From contig JADYYP010000017.1 of the NCBI GenBank assembly GCA_020853575.1, positions 124,001-188,000 on the forward strand: a DNA stretch of 64,000 nucleotides, given 5' to 3'. The notes under the pieces are model-generated. The model saw only the letters and a list, made by a program, of their open reading frames with translations. It was not told the DNA's origin and did not search any database. How positions within the stretch are numbered: position 1 is the stretch's first letter; every line of letters begins with the position of its first letter. A program made the position numbers and the translations under genes. The DNA is from Planctomycetota bacterium (lineage in GTDB: Bacteria > Planctomycetota > UBA1135 > GCA-002686595). Below, piece after piece: positions 1 to 8,959 of this stretch.

Positions 1-1509
1 CTGCAGGGCGAGGTCCCGTACCGCGATTTCTGGTCGATGTACGCGCCGGGCGAGTTCCTGGCCGTGGCGGGGTTGCTCGCCGCGGCCGGCAGGCAAGTCG
101 TGGTGCCGGCTCTGGTGGCGTGCGTCGTGCGCGCCTGCGCCTGTGGCGTCCTCACGCTCACGCTGCGACGAGTCGGAGTGACCAAGCGCGCCTCGATCGC
201 GGTCGGGCTGGTGCTGGGCGCGTCGCTGTTCGAGCTCTCGCCGGAGCTGTCGAGCTATCCGCCCGCGTTCCTGCTGGTCGCCTGCGCGCTGGCCGAAATC
301 GCGCGCATTTGCGCCATCGCGCCCCAGTCGTCACTCGCTCGCGCGGGCGTGCTGCTGGGTTGCGCTGCGCTGTTCAAGCACGATGTCGCGGGCTACGCGG
401 CGGCCGGTTGCATGCTGGGGCTCGCGCTGGCGCGCGCGCTTTCGCCCGCGGCGTCGCTCCCGAGCACGAAACGCATCGTCGTGGAGCTCGGCCTCAGCGC
501 CACCGCGGTCGTCGCCGTGCTCGCGGCCGCGCTGGCGCTGCTCGCAGGGCGCGCGGCATGGACCGACCTGATCGAATTCCCTTGGACCGACTTCGCCGCC
601 GTGCGCGGTGAGCCCTACCCCGGGCTCGCGCCGAACCTGGCGCTGATCCGCGAGTTCGCGGCCGACACCTCGCAGCTCGCCAAGGCGCGCGACGTGGCCG
701 AAATGCTGGCCGAATGGTTGCTGGGCAATGCGCCTCAGCTCGCGTTCCTGGGCTGCACGGCCTTCGTCGTCCGAGCGCGGCGCGACCTCGAGCCCGCGCA
801 GCTCGCTCTGGCGTGCATCTGGCTGGCGCTGATGCCGTTCTACTGGTGGGCGGCGCACACGCAGCAGAACACGCACTTCACGACGCTCGCTTGGCTCTCG
901 TGGTCGCTCGGAGCGCTGGCGTGGGGACACGTGTCGTCGCGCGCGGCTCGCGTGGCGCTCACGGCCTTGGCCGGGTTGTACGCGGCGGGGCTGTCGATCC
1001 GACCGGCGTCCGAGCTGTACTTGCCGCTGCGTGTTTGGTCGCAGCCGGTATTGCTCGAGTTGCCCGGGACACGCGGCCTGTGGGTCTCGCCGCGCGAACG
1101 CGAGGTCTACCGCGCGATCCACGAGTACGTGACCACGCACACCGAGCCCGACGAGCCGATCCACCTGGGGGTCGCGCGCCACGACGCGATCGTGATCAAC
1201 AACCCGCGCTACCTGTGGCTGCTCGACCGGCCCTGCGCCACGCGCTACCACGAGCTGCACCCCGGGATCACCGATCGCGAGGACGTGCAGCGCGAGATGC
1301 TTGCCGATCTCGAGCGCAAGCGCGTGCGCTGCGCCGTGATTTGGAACTTCGGTTGGTCGAACGAGGTGCTCGAGCGCATTCTCGCGCGGCGCAAGGCCGT
1401 CATCGCGCAGTGCGGGGCCCCGCTGCTCGACCAGTACTTCGCCGAGCATTTCCGGGTCGTGCTCGAGAGCGGCGAGTACGCCGTGCTGTGGCGCGATCTC
1501 GAGCGTTGA
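1..1509 (+). CDS. GT39-like membrane glycosyltransferase, 5' end missing
   Basis: The reading frame is open from the first base, so the gene starts upstream of the window. The visible protein begins with GEVPYRDFWSMYAPGEF, the loop typical of ArnT/PMT-like (GT39, GT-C fold) enzymes, in which the Asp after PYR is near the catalytic site. About ten hydrophobic segments follow, then a C-terminal soluble part of about 150 residues (from SPREREVYRAIHEYV on) probably facing the outside. Such enzymes move sugars from polyprenyl phosphates to lipids, glycans or proteins. It is followed by another GT39-like gene, in keeping with a surface-glycan locus. Acceptor and donor cannot be read from sequence. 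An internal ATG at 37 exists but lies inside the conserved motif, so it is not the start. Confidence 0.8.
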   Translation: MQGEVPYRDFWSMYAPGEFLAVAGLLAAAGRQVVVPALVACVVRACACGVLTLTLRRVGVTKRASIAVGLVLGASLFELSPELSSYPPAFLLVACALAEIARICAIAPQSSLARAGVLLGCAALFKHDVAGYAAAGCMLGLALARALSPAASLPSTKRIVVELGLSATAVVAVLAAALALLAGRAAWTDLIEFPWTDFAAVRGEPYPGLAPNLALIREFAADTSQLAKARDVAEMLAEWLLGNAPQLAFLGCTAFVVRARRDLEPAQLALACIWLALMPFYWWAAHTQQNTHFTTLAWLSWSLGALAWGHVSSRAARVALTALAGLYAAGLSIRPASELYLPLRVWSQPVLLELPGTRGLWVSPREREVYRAIHEYVTTHTEPDEPIHLGVARHDAIVINNPRYLWLLDRPCATRYHELHPGITDREDVQREMLADLERKRVRCAVIWNFGWSNEVLERILARRKAVIAQCGAPLLDQYFAEHFRVVLESGEYAVLWRDLER

Positions 1510-1645
1510 GCGCCGCGCTGGCGCGGCTGCGCCAGGGACACTGCGCGCCGAGCGGGTCGTGGCCGCGGGATGTCTCGATCCGAGGCCTCCGGACGTCGCT
1601 CAAAGCCGTCGATAATGCCGCTCACGCTTCGTAGGTTGACGCGCG

Positions 1646-3739
1646 TTGGTCGCTGGCCCCCGAGACTCGGATCCGTTCGCGCTTGCGTGGGCCTTCGTCG
1701 GCATCGCAGCCGCGCTCGGCGTGCTCGCGTGCAGCGCGCGTTGGCGGCGCGCGGGTGCCTGGCTCGCGCTGGCGCTCCTCGGTCAGACCGCGTCGCTGGC
1801 GCTGTACGTCGCGGGACCGCACGTCTCCTACCACCACTACCGTCTCGAGCACAGCACGTGGCTCACGGCGACGATCGCGAGCGTGCTCGCGGCCCAGGCC
1901 CTGCTGGTCGGAGTCGGCCTCGTGCGCCACGCGACGGAGCTGCGCGCAGCTCTCCAGCGCGCCCTGCCCGGATGGCGACTGCTGGCCGGGGGAGCGCTGG
2001 CGCTCGCGGCCGCGGCCAAGATCTCGCGACCGGCGGAGCGCTCGGCGCTCGAGTTCGCGCTGGCCCTCGCGCTGCAACTCGTGGCACTGGGCAACCTCGC
2101 GCTGGCCGTGCGTGCTCTGACACCCGACGCGTTGCGCGGATTCGGAAGCGGGTTCGAGCGCGTGCTCGGGCCGCCGAGCGCGAGCCCGGAGCCCGGTGGT
2201 CTGGACGCCTTCGCTTGGTGCACGGCGGGCGCGGCCTGCGCGCTAGCCGCGCTGCTCAACGTCGCGGTCTACGAGCGCGTGCCGCACGTGCCCGACGAGG
2301 TCGTCTACCTGCTGCACGCGCGCTATTTCGCCGCCGGGCGCCTGTGGCTCGATCCGCCGCCCGTGCCCGCGGCCTTCGACCTCGACTTGATGCTGCTCGA
2401 CGGCGACAAGTGGTACTGCCCGGTGCCGCCTGGGTGGCCGGCGGTGCTCGCGCTGGGAGTGCGAGCGGGAGTTCCGTGGCTGGTCAATCCGTTGCTCGGC
2501 GGCGCGAGCGTGCTCGCGGCCTATGCGCTGTTCCGCGAGCTCGGTGATCGCCGCGGCGCTCGCATGGGAAGCGTGTTGTTGGCTGCGAGCCCGTGGTTCA
2601 CGTTCCTCAACGTGAGCTTCATGACGCACTCCCTGACGCTCGCCTGCACCTTGCTCGCGGCGCTCGGTGTCGCGCGCTCACGTCGCACCGGGAGCGTGGG
2701 GTGGGCCGCCCTCGCGGGCGCCGCGATCGGAGTGGTGGCCCTGGTGCGACCTCTCGACGGCATGCTGCTGGCGCTGGCGCTGGGTGTGTGGTCCTTGGGA
2801 TGGGGCGGAGCTCGGCTGCGTTGGGCGCCGCTCGCCGCGCTGGTCGCGTGCACGGCGCTCGTCGGCGGTCTCACTCTGCTCTACAACGCCGCGCTCACCG
2901 GCGACGCGCGCAACTTCCCGATCCAGCACTACGTCGATCTGGTCTACGGGCCCGGCAAGAACGGCATGGGCTTCGGGCCGGAGAAAGGCCTGGGCTGGAG
3001 CGGGCTCGATCCCTGGCCGGGCCATTCGCCGGCCGAGGCCCTGGTCACCGCGCAGTTCAATCTGTTCGGCCTGGGCGCGGAGACGTTCGGTTGGGGCATG
3101 GGCTCGCTGGTATTCGTGTGGGTCTGGCTCCTCGGCGCGCGCTGGAGTCGCACCGATCGCGCGCTGGCCGCCTTCGCGCTGCTGATCGTCGGCTCGAGCC
3201 TGTTCTACTGGTTCAACGGCGGCCCCGATTTCGGCGCGCGCTACTGGTACCTGGCTTTCGTGCCCTGCGTGTGGTTGAGCGTCTCGGGCTTGCGCGCGCT
3301 GGTCGAGCGCGGCTTCGACGTGGCGCGGGTCACGTCGTTCGCGGCGTGTGCCGTGCTGCTGGCCTCGACGACGTGGATCCCATGGCGCGCGATCGACAAA
3401 TACCGCGGCTACCGCGGCGTCGAGCGCATCGAGCTCGAACACTCCGATCAGCTGCGCAACGCGCTGGTGCTGGTCGTCGGCGCGCGCCATCCCGAGTACG
3501 CCGCGGCGGCGCTGTTGGGCGAGTTCGATTGGACGGGTGAGCGGCCGGTCGTGGCCTGGCTGCGCGACCTCGAGACCCTGAACGCATTGATCGAGCGCTT
3601 TCCGGGGCGCACGATTTGGCTGCTCGAGGCGGGTCGCACCCACGGGCCCGTCGACTTGGAACAGGCGCGGCTCGCGGCACGACGCTCGCGCGCGGCGGCC
3701 GCCGCGGACCGAGCCGGAGACGAGGACGGAACACGATGA
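1646..3739 (+). CDS. GT39-like polytopic membrane glycosyltransferase
   Basis: About 697 residues, mostly hydrophobic. The stretch around residue 217 reads VPDEVVYLLHARYF, with the Asp-Glu pair (D217/E218) expected in the first periplasmic loop of PMT/ArnT-like GT-C enzymes. Roughly 200 residues of extra membrane segments precede it. The TTG at 1646 is the most upstream start available, because an in-frame TGA lies at 1637. A start further in is possible. The stop overlaps the ATG of the next gene (ATGA, 3736-3739), which indicates translational coupling with the epimerase and places it in the glycan operon. The C-terminal tail is rich in Arg and Ala. Substrate unknown. Confidence 0.75.
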   Translation: MVAGPRDSDPFALAWAFVGIAAALGVLACSARWRRAGAWLALALLGQTASLALYVAGPHVSYHHYRLEHSTWLTATIASVLAAQALLVGVGLVRHATELRAALQRALPGWRLLAGGALALAAAAKISRPAERSALEFALALALQLVALGNLALAVRALTPDALRGFGSGFERVLGPPSASPEPGGLDAFAWCTAGAACALAALLNVAVYERVPHVPDEVVYLLHARYFAAGRLWLDPPPVPAAFDLDLMLLDGDKWYCPVPPGWPAVLALGVRAGVPWLVNPLLGGASVLAAYALFRELGDRRGARMGSVLLAASPWFTFLNVSFMTHSLTLACTLLAALGVARSRRTGSVGWAALAGAAIGVVALVRPLDGMLLALALGVWSLGWGGARLRWAPLAALVACTALVGGLTLLYNAALTGDARNFPIQHYVDLVYGPGKNGMGFGPEKGLGWSGLDPWPGHSPAEALVTAQFNLFGLGAETFGWGMGSLVFVWVWLLGARWSRTDRALAAFALLIVGSSLFYWFNGGPDFGARYWYLAFVPCVWLSVSGLRALVERGFDVARVTSFAACAVLLASTTWIPWRAIDKYRGYRGVERIELEHSDQLRNALVLVVGARHPEYAAAALLGEFDWTGERPVVAWLRDLETLNALIERFPGRTIWLLEAGRTHGPVDLEQARLAARRSRAAAAADRAGDEDGTR

Positions 3740-4707
3740 GGACGTTCGAGGCGTACGACGGGGCGAGAGTGTTGGTGCTCGGCGGATCGGGCTTCATCGG
3801 CCGTTGGGTGGCGAGCGTGCTCGCGAGCAAGGGCGCCAAGGTGATCGTGGTGGCGCGCGACGTCGCGCGCACCAAGTCCTTGCTCGCAGAGGACGGAGCG
3901 CGCTGCGAGGTGCGCGCCTACGATCTGGCGCGGCGCGGAGAGCTCGCGGCGCTGCTGGACGTGCTGCGGCCGGCGGTGGTGTTCAATCTCGTGGGCTACG
4001 GCGTCGATCCGAGCGAACGCGACGAGGCTCTGGCCGTGCGGCTCAACTCCGAGCTCGTGGCCGAGCTCGCCGAAGCCGTCAAGCCGGACTCGCACTGGCG
4101 CGGACAGGCGCTCGTGCACGTCGGCTCGGCGCTCGAGTTCGGCACGATGGACGGCAACTTCACCGATCCCTGGGCGTGCGCGCCGACCACGCTCTACGGC
4201 CGCACGAAATTGGAAGGCAGCCGCAACCTGAGGGAGATCTCCGTGCGCCGCGGGCTCAAGGCCTTCACCGCGCGGTTGTTCACCGTGTACGGGCCGGGCG
4301 AGCACAACTCCAGGCTGGTCCCGACGCTGCTCGCCGCTTCGCGCGAGAGCGCGCCGATCCCCTTGACCGCGGGCCTGCAACGTCGCGATTTCACCTTCGT
4401 TTCCGACGTCGCGCACGGGCTCCTGCGGTTGGCCTTGACCCACGATCCGGTGCCGGAACGCGCGTTCAACTTCGCGACCGGCAGCTTGACCCCAGTGCGT
4501 CAATTCGTCGAGACCGCGGCGCGCGTCTTCGGCATCGAGCGCGAGCGCTTGCAGTTCGGCGCGCTGCCGACGCGCGCGGAAGAAATGTCCCACGATCCGG
4601 TGTCGATCAGCGCGCTCGAGCGGCGTTTGAATTGGAAGCCCAGCACGACGATCGAGCAGGGCCTGACCGAAACTCTCGCCTTCGAACGGCGGAACGGCCG
4701 AATGTAG
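3736..4707 (+). CDS. NAD-dependent epimerase/dehydratase (extended SDR), sugar-nucleotide type
   Basis: A 323-residue extended short-chain dehydrogenase/reductase. The N-terminal NAD(P) loop is GGSGFIG at residues 16-22 and the catalytic pair is Y154-G-R-T-K158. ATG 3736 is chosen because it gives a normal Rossmann N-terminus and overlaps the upstream stop by ATGA. Downstream in the operon are a C-methyltransferase, a CDP-glucose synthase and a CDP-glucose dehydratase. The simplest inferred role is therefore the 4-keto reductase or epimerase acting last on the CDP-4-keto-6-deoxy sugar, like CDP-abequose or CDP-paratose synthases. The exact stereochemistry cannot be read from sequence. Confidence 0.85.
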   Translation: MRTFEAYDGARVLVLGGSGFIGRWVASVLASKGAKVIVVARDVARTKSLLAEDGARCEVRAYDLARRGELAALLDVLRPAVVFNLVGYGVDPSERDEALAVRLNSELVAELAEAVKPDSHWRGQALVHVGSALEFGTMDGNFTDPWACAPTTLYGRTKLEGSRNLREISVRRGLKAFTARLFTVYGPGEHNSRLVPTLLAASRESAPIPLTAGLQRRDFTFVSDVAHGLLRLALTHDPVPERAFNFATGSLTPVRQFVETAARVFGIERERLQFGALPTRAEEMSHDPVSISALERRLNWKPSTTIEQGLTETLAFERRNGRM

Positions 4708-4726
4708 TTTGCTACGTTCCCCGCGG

Positions 4727-5980
4727 ATGCCCACCGAACGCTCGATGCACCACAAGCGAACCACCTGCCGCGCCTGCGGTGGACGTGACCTCGAACTGTT
4801 CCTGCCGCTCGGCAAGGTCGCGCTGGCCAATTCGTTCCTCCGGAGTCCCGCGGAGTTCGAAGGCGAGCTGCGCTTTCCGCTCGACGTGTACTTCTGCCGC
4901 ACGTGCTCGATGGTGCAGCTCCTCGACGTGATCGACCCCGAGGTGCTGTTCCGCAACTACCTGTACGTCACGGGCACCTCGGACACGATCGCGCAGCACA
5001 ACGTCGGCTACGCCCAGGCCGTCGTCGATTTCGTCGACGCACGCGCCAGCGATCTGGTCGTCGAGGTCGCTTCCAACGATGGCTCGCTGCTCAAGCGTTT
5101 CAAGGACCACGGCGTGCGCACGCTGGGCGTCGAGCCGGCGAGCAACATCGCCGCCAAGGCCAACGCGGACGGCGTGGCCACGGTCAATCGCTTCTTCGAT
5201 TCCAAGATCGCCGCGGAACTGCGGGCCGAGCACGGACCGGCGCGCGCGGTGATCGGCAACAACGTGCTGGCGCACGTCGACGATCCCGTCGACTTCTTGC
5301 GCGGCTTCAAGCTGCTCTTGGACGAGCGCGGGCTGGCGATCTGCGAGGTGCCCGAGCTCGCGGAATTCGTCGAGCGCCTGGAGTACGACACCGTCTATCA
5401 CGAGCACCTCTCGTACTTCTCGGTGACCTCGCTGATGCGCGTGTGCCAGGAAGCCGGGCTGCGCATCGTGCGCATCGACCGCGTCAAGGTGCACGGAGGT
5501 TCCGTGCGCATGTACGCCGCGCCGGTCGAGCGCGTGCGCGAGCACGCGGCCGAGGTCGTGGCGCTCTCGAAGGCCGAGCTCGCGGCCGGGATCGCGAGTC
5601 CCGAGCGCCTGCGGCGATTCGCGCGCGAGGTCGAGGCGCAGCGCGCGGGACTGCTCGACCTGCTCCACGCGCTCAAGCGGGAGCGGCGGACCCTGGGTGC
5701 CTACGGCGCGCCGGCCAAGGGCAACACGCTGCTCAACTACTGCGGCATCACCACCGAGCTCCTGCCGTTCACCGTCGACAAGAGCCCGCTCAAGGTCGGG
5801 CTGTTCACTCCGGGCTCGCACCTGCCGGTGCTGCCGGCGAGTGCGCTGCTCGAGCGCCAGCCCGACTTCTGCGTGATCCTGGCCTGGAATTTCGCGGACG
5901 AGATCATGCGCCAGCAGGCCGAGTACGCGCGCCGTGGCGGACGTTTCATCCTTCCGATCCCGCGCGCGCGCATCGTCTAG
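4727..5980 (+). CDS. SAM-dependent sugar C-methyltransferase
   Basis: 417 residues with the three-part layout of NDP-4-ketohexose C-methyltransferases of the TylC3 type. An N-terminal zinc-binding region has C14-x2-C17 and C57-x2-C60. A class I SAM-binding core follows, with VEVASNDGSLL near residues 113-124. A C-terminal Rossmann-like domain contains GAYGAPAKGNTLLNY. Family members use SAM to add a methyl to carbon 3 (or 5) of a 4-keto-6-deoxy sugar nucleotide. ATG 4727 is preferred over the upstream TTG at 4709; ATG 4745 is also possible. It starts 19 bases after the epimerase stop. Together with the CDP-glucose genes this points to a branched-chain CDP-sugar. Confidence 0.88.
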   Translation: MPTERSMHHKRTTCRACGGRDLELFLPLGKVALANSFLRSPAEFEGELRFPLDVYFCRTCSMVQLLDVIDPEVLFRNYLYVTGTSDTIAQHNVGYAQAVVDFVDARASDLVVEVASNDGSLLKRFKDHGVRTLGVEPASNIAAKANADGVATVNRFFDSKIAAELRAEHGPARAVIGNNVLAHVDDPVDFLRGFKLLLDERGLAICEVPELAEFVERLEYDTVYHEHLSYFSVTSLMRVCQEAGLRIVRIDRVKVHGGSVRMYAAPVERVREHAAEVVALSKAELAAGIASPERLRRFAREVEAQRAGLLDLLHALKRERRTLGAYGAPAKGNTLLNYCGITTELLPFTVDKSPLKVGLFTPGSHLPVLPASALLERQPDFCVILAWNFADEIMRQQAEYARRGGRFILPIPRARIV

Positions 5981-6031
5981 CGCGTCGCCCGCGGACGAGG
6001 ATCGCGGCCTCGAACTCCGTAGAGTGCGCGC

Positions 6032-8062
6032 GTGCGCAGCGCGCTGGCCTTTCTCGCGATCGTCGTCGCCGTCGCCGCGGCGTTCGCCCCGGCGTGGAAC
6101 GCGGGGTTCGTCAACTGGGACGACGCGGACCTGCTCTTCGGCAACCGCTGGTTCCGCGGGTTCTCGAGCGAGCACTTGGCGTGGATGTTCACCACCAATC
6201 ACGTCGGTCCGTACCAGCCGCTGACCTGGCTCAGTTTCGCGCTCGATCACGCCGCGTGGGGCTTCACGGACGCATTCGACGCCCCGCAGGCGCGCGGGTT
6301 CCACGCGACCAGCCTCGCGCTCCATGCGGCGACGGCCTGTGCGACGTTCGTGCTGGCGCGGCGCTTCTTGCCGAGCGCGGGAGCCGCGCTGGTCGCCGCC
6401 CTGCTGTTCGCGGTGCACCCGCTGCGGGTCGAGTCGGTCGCCTGGGTCACCGAACGCCGCGACGTGCTCTACGGGCTGTTCTTGGTGCTGTCCGTGGTCG
6501 CCTGGTTGCGCTGGCGCGACGCCGTCGGATCCGCGCCGGTTCAGCGCGCGTGGTCGCTCGCGGCCTGCGTCACGGCGGCGGGGAGCGCGTTCGTGCTGCT
6601 GGCGTCGACCACGAGGCCCGCGGGTCCGCAATTGCGCTTCGCGTTCGAGCCGCTCGGAGTGTGCGCCAGCTTCGCTCTGCTCGCGGCCTGCGTGTTCGCG
6701 GTCTCGCGCGCTGTTCCGAGCGCGCGCCCCGCATGGCTCGCATTGGCGGTCGCGGCCTTCGTGTTGTCGACACTGGCCAAGGCCGCAGGAATGGCACTGC
6801 CGGTCGCGCTCGCGCTGCTCGAGCTGCGCGCGCTGGGGAGCGCGGGACGCCGCGTATGGCTCGACAAGCTGCCGTTCGCCGCGGTCGCGTTCGTCGTCGC
6901 GCTCTTGGCCTACTGGGGGCAGGCCGCCCACCCCGAGGCCGTCGTGAGTTGGAGCGATCACACGCTGTCCGAGCGCCTCGCGCAGTCCGCTTACGGTCTG
7001 GCGTTCTACGTCGGCAAGAGCCTCGCGCCCAGCGATCTGGTCGCGCTGCGCGGTTTGCCGGGAGAGGTGCACTGGGGCGAAGCACGCTTCGCGCTGCCGG
7101 CCTGCGCCGTGTTGGCGAGCGCCGTCGCGCTCGCGTTCGCGCGCCGTCGCGCCTCCGCGCCGCTCACGGCCTTTGCGCTCTACGCGGTCCTCGTCGCTCC
7201 GATGCTCGGACTGGCACAGTGCGGCCCGCAGCTCGTCGCGGACCGCTACAGCTACGTGCCGACGATTCCGCTCGCGATCCTGGCCGCCGGCGCGCTCGAA
7301 CGCGTATCGAGCGCGCGCGTCGCCCGCGTGATCGGCGCGGGCTGCGCGTTGGCGCTGGGAATCGCGACGCAGCGACAAACGCGCGTGTGGCACGATTCCG
7401 AGACGCTGTGGCGCGCCACGCTCGCGCTCGAGCCCGCGAGCGCCATCGCCAACGCTGGTCTCGCCGACGCGCTCAAGCTGCGCGCCTTCGCGGAGCCGGA
7501 GCCGGTGCGTCGGCGCGCGTTGCTCGAGGAGTCGCTGGGGCATTTCGAGCGCAGTTTCGTGGGTTCCGCGGCACCGCGCAGCATGTCCAACGCCGCGGTG
7601 CTGTCCTTGGAGCTCGCGCGACTCGACTCCACGCGTGCCGTGGAGCTGCGCGAGCGCGCCGTCGACTTGGGCCGAGCGGCAGTCGCGCTGGCGCGGCGCC
7701 GCGGCGAATCCGCGAACGGCCTGCGCCTGGCGTTGGCCGTCGCGCTGTTCGACACGGCGCGCTTCGACGAGGCCATCGACGAGTTGCGGGCGTGCGTCGA
7801 GCTCGACCCGGCCAGCTTCGTCGCCTGGTCGCACCTGGGCCTGGCTCTGGCCGAGAGTGGCCGCGCGGCCGAAGCACTGCCCGCATTGCGCCGCGCCACC
7901 GAGCTCGCCCCCGACGAGCGCGGCCCGTGGTGGTACCTCGGATGCTCGCTGGAAGCGCTCGGGGAGCGCGAGGCCGCGCTGACGGCCTTCGAGCAGGTGC
8001 TGCGCATCGCGCCGGCGCACGCCGCGGCTCGCGAGCGCGTCGAACGCCTCCGCGCGCGCTGA
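6032..8062 (+). CDS. TMTC-like polytopic membrane protein with C-terminal TPRs
   Basis: 676 residues starting at GTG 6032. The N-terminus has a hydrophobic segment followed by FVNWDDADLLFGNRW (Asp pair at residues 30-31), the signature of TMTC/PMT-like GT-C proteins, and then about ten membrane segments. The last 200 or so residues are helical, with recognisable TPR units such as AWSHLGLALAESGRAAEAL and the one after it. In animals TMTC proteins O-mannosylate cadherins; bacterial relatives are mostly uncharacterised. Placed between the C-methyltransferase and the CDP-glucose synthase in an apparent operon, it may transfer a glycan to a protein or lipid at the membrane. That role is inference. 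Confidence 0.75.
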   Translation: MRSALAFLAIVVAVAAAFAPAWNAGFVNWDDADLLFGNRWFRGFSSEHLAWMFTTNHVGPYQPLTWLSFALDHAAWGFTDAFDAPQARGFHATSLALHAATACATFVLARRFLPSAGAALVAALLFAVHPLRVESVAWVTERRDVLYGLFLVLSVVAWLRWRDAVGSAPVQRAWSLAACVTAAGSAFVLLASTTRPAGPQLRFAFEPLGVCASFALLAACVFAVSRAVPSARPAWLALAVAAFVLSTLAKAAGMALPVALALLELRALGSAGRRVWLDKLPFAAVAFVVALLAYWGQAAHPEAVVSWSDHTLSERLAQSAYGLAFYVGKSLAPSDLVALRGLPGEVHWGEARFALPACAVLASAVALAFARRRASAPLTAFALYAVLVAPMLGLAQCGPQLVADRYSYVPTIPLAILAAGALERVSSARVARVIGAGCALALGIATQRQTRVWHDSETLWRATLALEPASAIANAGLADALKLRAFAEPEPVRRRALLEESLGHFERSFVGSAAPRSMSNAAVLSLELARLDSTRAVELRERAVDLGRAAVALARRRGESANGLRLALAVALFDTARFDEAIDELRACVELDPASFVAWSHLGLALAESGRAAEALPALRRATELAPDERGPWWYLGCSLEALGEREAALTAFEQVLRIAPAHAAARERVERLRAR

Positions 8063-8170
8063 CACGCAAGCACATTCTTCCGCGCCGAGCTCGACTTCGC
8101 GCTCAAGACCCACGCGCCCGCGCCCCGATGGGGATGGATCCCAACCCCCGAGCCCGACACAATCCCCCGC

Positions 8171-8959
8171 ATGAAGTGGAAGAAAGAACAGGTCGTGATC
8201 CTCTGCGGAGGCGAAGGCACGCGTCTCCGCGAGGAGACCGAGTTCAAGCCCAAGGCCTTGGTCGAGGTCGGCGGGCGCCCGATCCTGTGGCACTTGATGC
8301 GCATCTACTATCGCTGGGGCTACCGGCGATTCGTGCTGTGCCTGGGCTACAAGGGCGAGCAGATCAAAGACTACTTCCTCAACTACCAGTGGCACGACTC
8401 GGACTTCACGCTGTCGCTGGCGTCGGGCAAGAAGGTGATGCACACCGAGGAAGGCGACATCGAGGATTGGGAGATCACCTTCGTCGAGACCGGCGCCAAG
8501 ACCCAGACCGGTGGACGCCTGTTCCGCGCCAAGGAGTATGTCGAGAGCGAGACGTTCCTCTTCAACTACTGCGACGGTCTGTCGGACATCGACATGGACC
8601 GCTTGGTCGCGCACCACAAGAAGATGGGCAAGCTCGCCACCCTGACCGGCTTCCATCCGCGCTCGCGCTACGGCGTGGTGGCGGTCGACGAGCGCGGCAT
8701 CGTCACGCACTTCCAAGAGAAGCCGATGATGAACTCGCTGACCAGCGGCGGGTTCTTCGTGATGAACCGCGGCGTGTTCGAGCACCTGGACGCCGACTGC
8801 ATCCTCGAGACCGGTCCGCTCGACGAGCTCTCCAAGCGCCGCGAGCTCGCGCTGTACCAGCACGACGGCTTCTGGTTCTCGATGGACACCTACAAGGAAG
8901 CCCTGACCCTGAACGAGATGTGGGCGCGCGGCGAAACGCCGTGGAAGGTGTGGAAGTGA
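8171..8959 (+). CDS. rfbF: Glucose-1-phosphate cytidylyltransferase
   Basis: 262 residues, close to the usual family length of about 257. Makes CDP-glucose from CTP and glucose-1-phosphate. The nucleotide-binding start LCGGEGTRLREETEFKPKAL (residues 11-30) is followed by VEVGGRPILWH, and further on NYCDGLSDID carries the metal-binding Asp. SGGFFVMNRGVFEHL and DGFWFSMDTYKE are also characteristic. The next gene begins inside its stop (GTGA at 8956-8959), coupling it to the CDP-glucose dehydratase as in CDP-dideoxysugar loci. It is cytoplasmic and supplies the activated precursor for the upstream methyltransferase and reductase. Confidence 0.95.
   Translation: MKWKKEQVVILCGGEGTRLREETEFKPKALVEVGGRPILWHLMRIYYRWGYRRFVLCLGYKGEQIKDYFLNYQWHDSDFTLSLASGKKVMHTEEGDIEDWEITFVETGAKTQTGGRLFRAKEYVESETFLFNYCDGLSDIDMDRLVAHHKKMGKLATLTGFHPRSRYGVVAVDERGIVTHFQEKPMMNSLTSGGFFVMNRGVFEHLDADCILETGPLDELSKRRELALYQHDGFWFSMDTYKEALTLNEMWARGETPWKVWK

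Noticed and set aside
4712..8863. Minus-strand open frame of about 1380 codons
   Set aside because: Antisense of four recognised genes, with a composition expected from the complement of GC-rich coding DNA and no recognisable domain.
4903..8955. Very long open frame (over 1300 codons) running through the methyltransferase, TMTC-like and cytidylyltransferase genes into the dehydratase
   Set aside because: It is an alternative frame of well-supported genes, Arg/Ala-rich with no domain. Only the part from GTG 8956 on is real.
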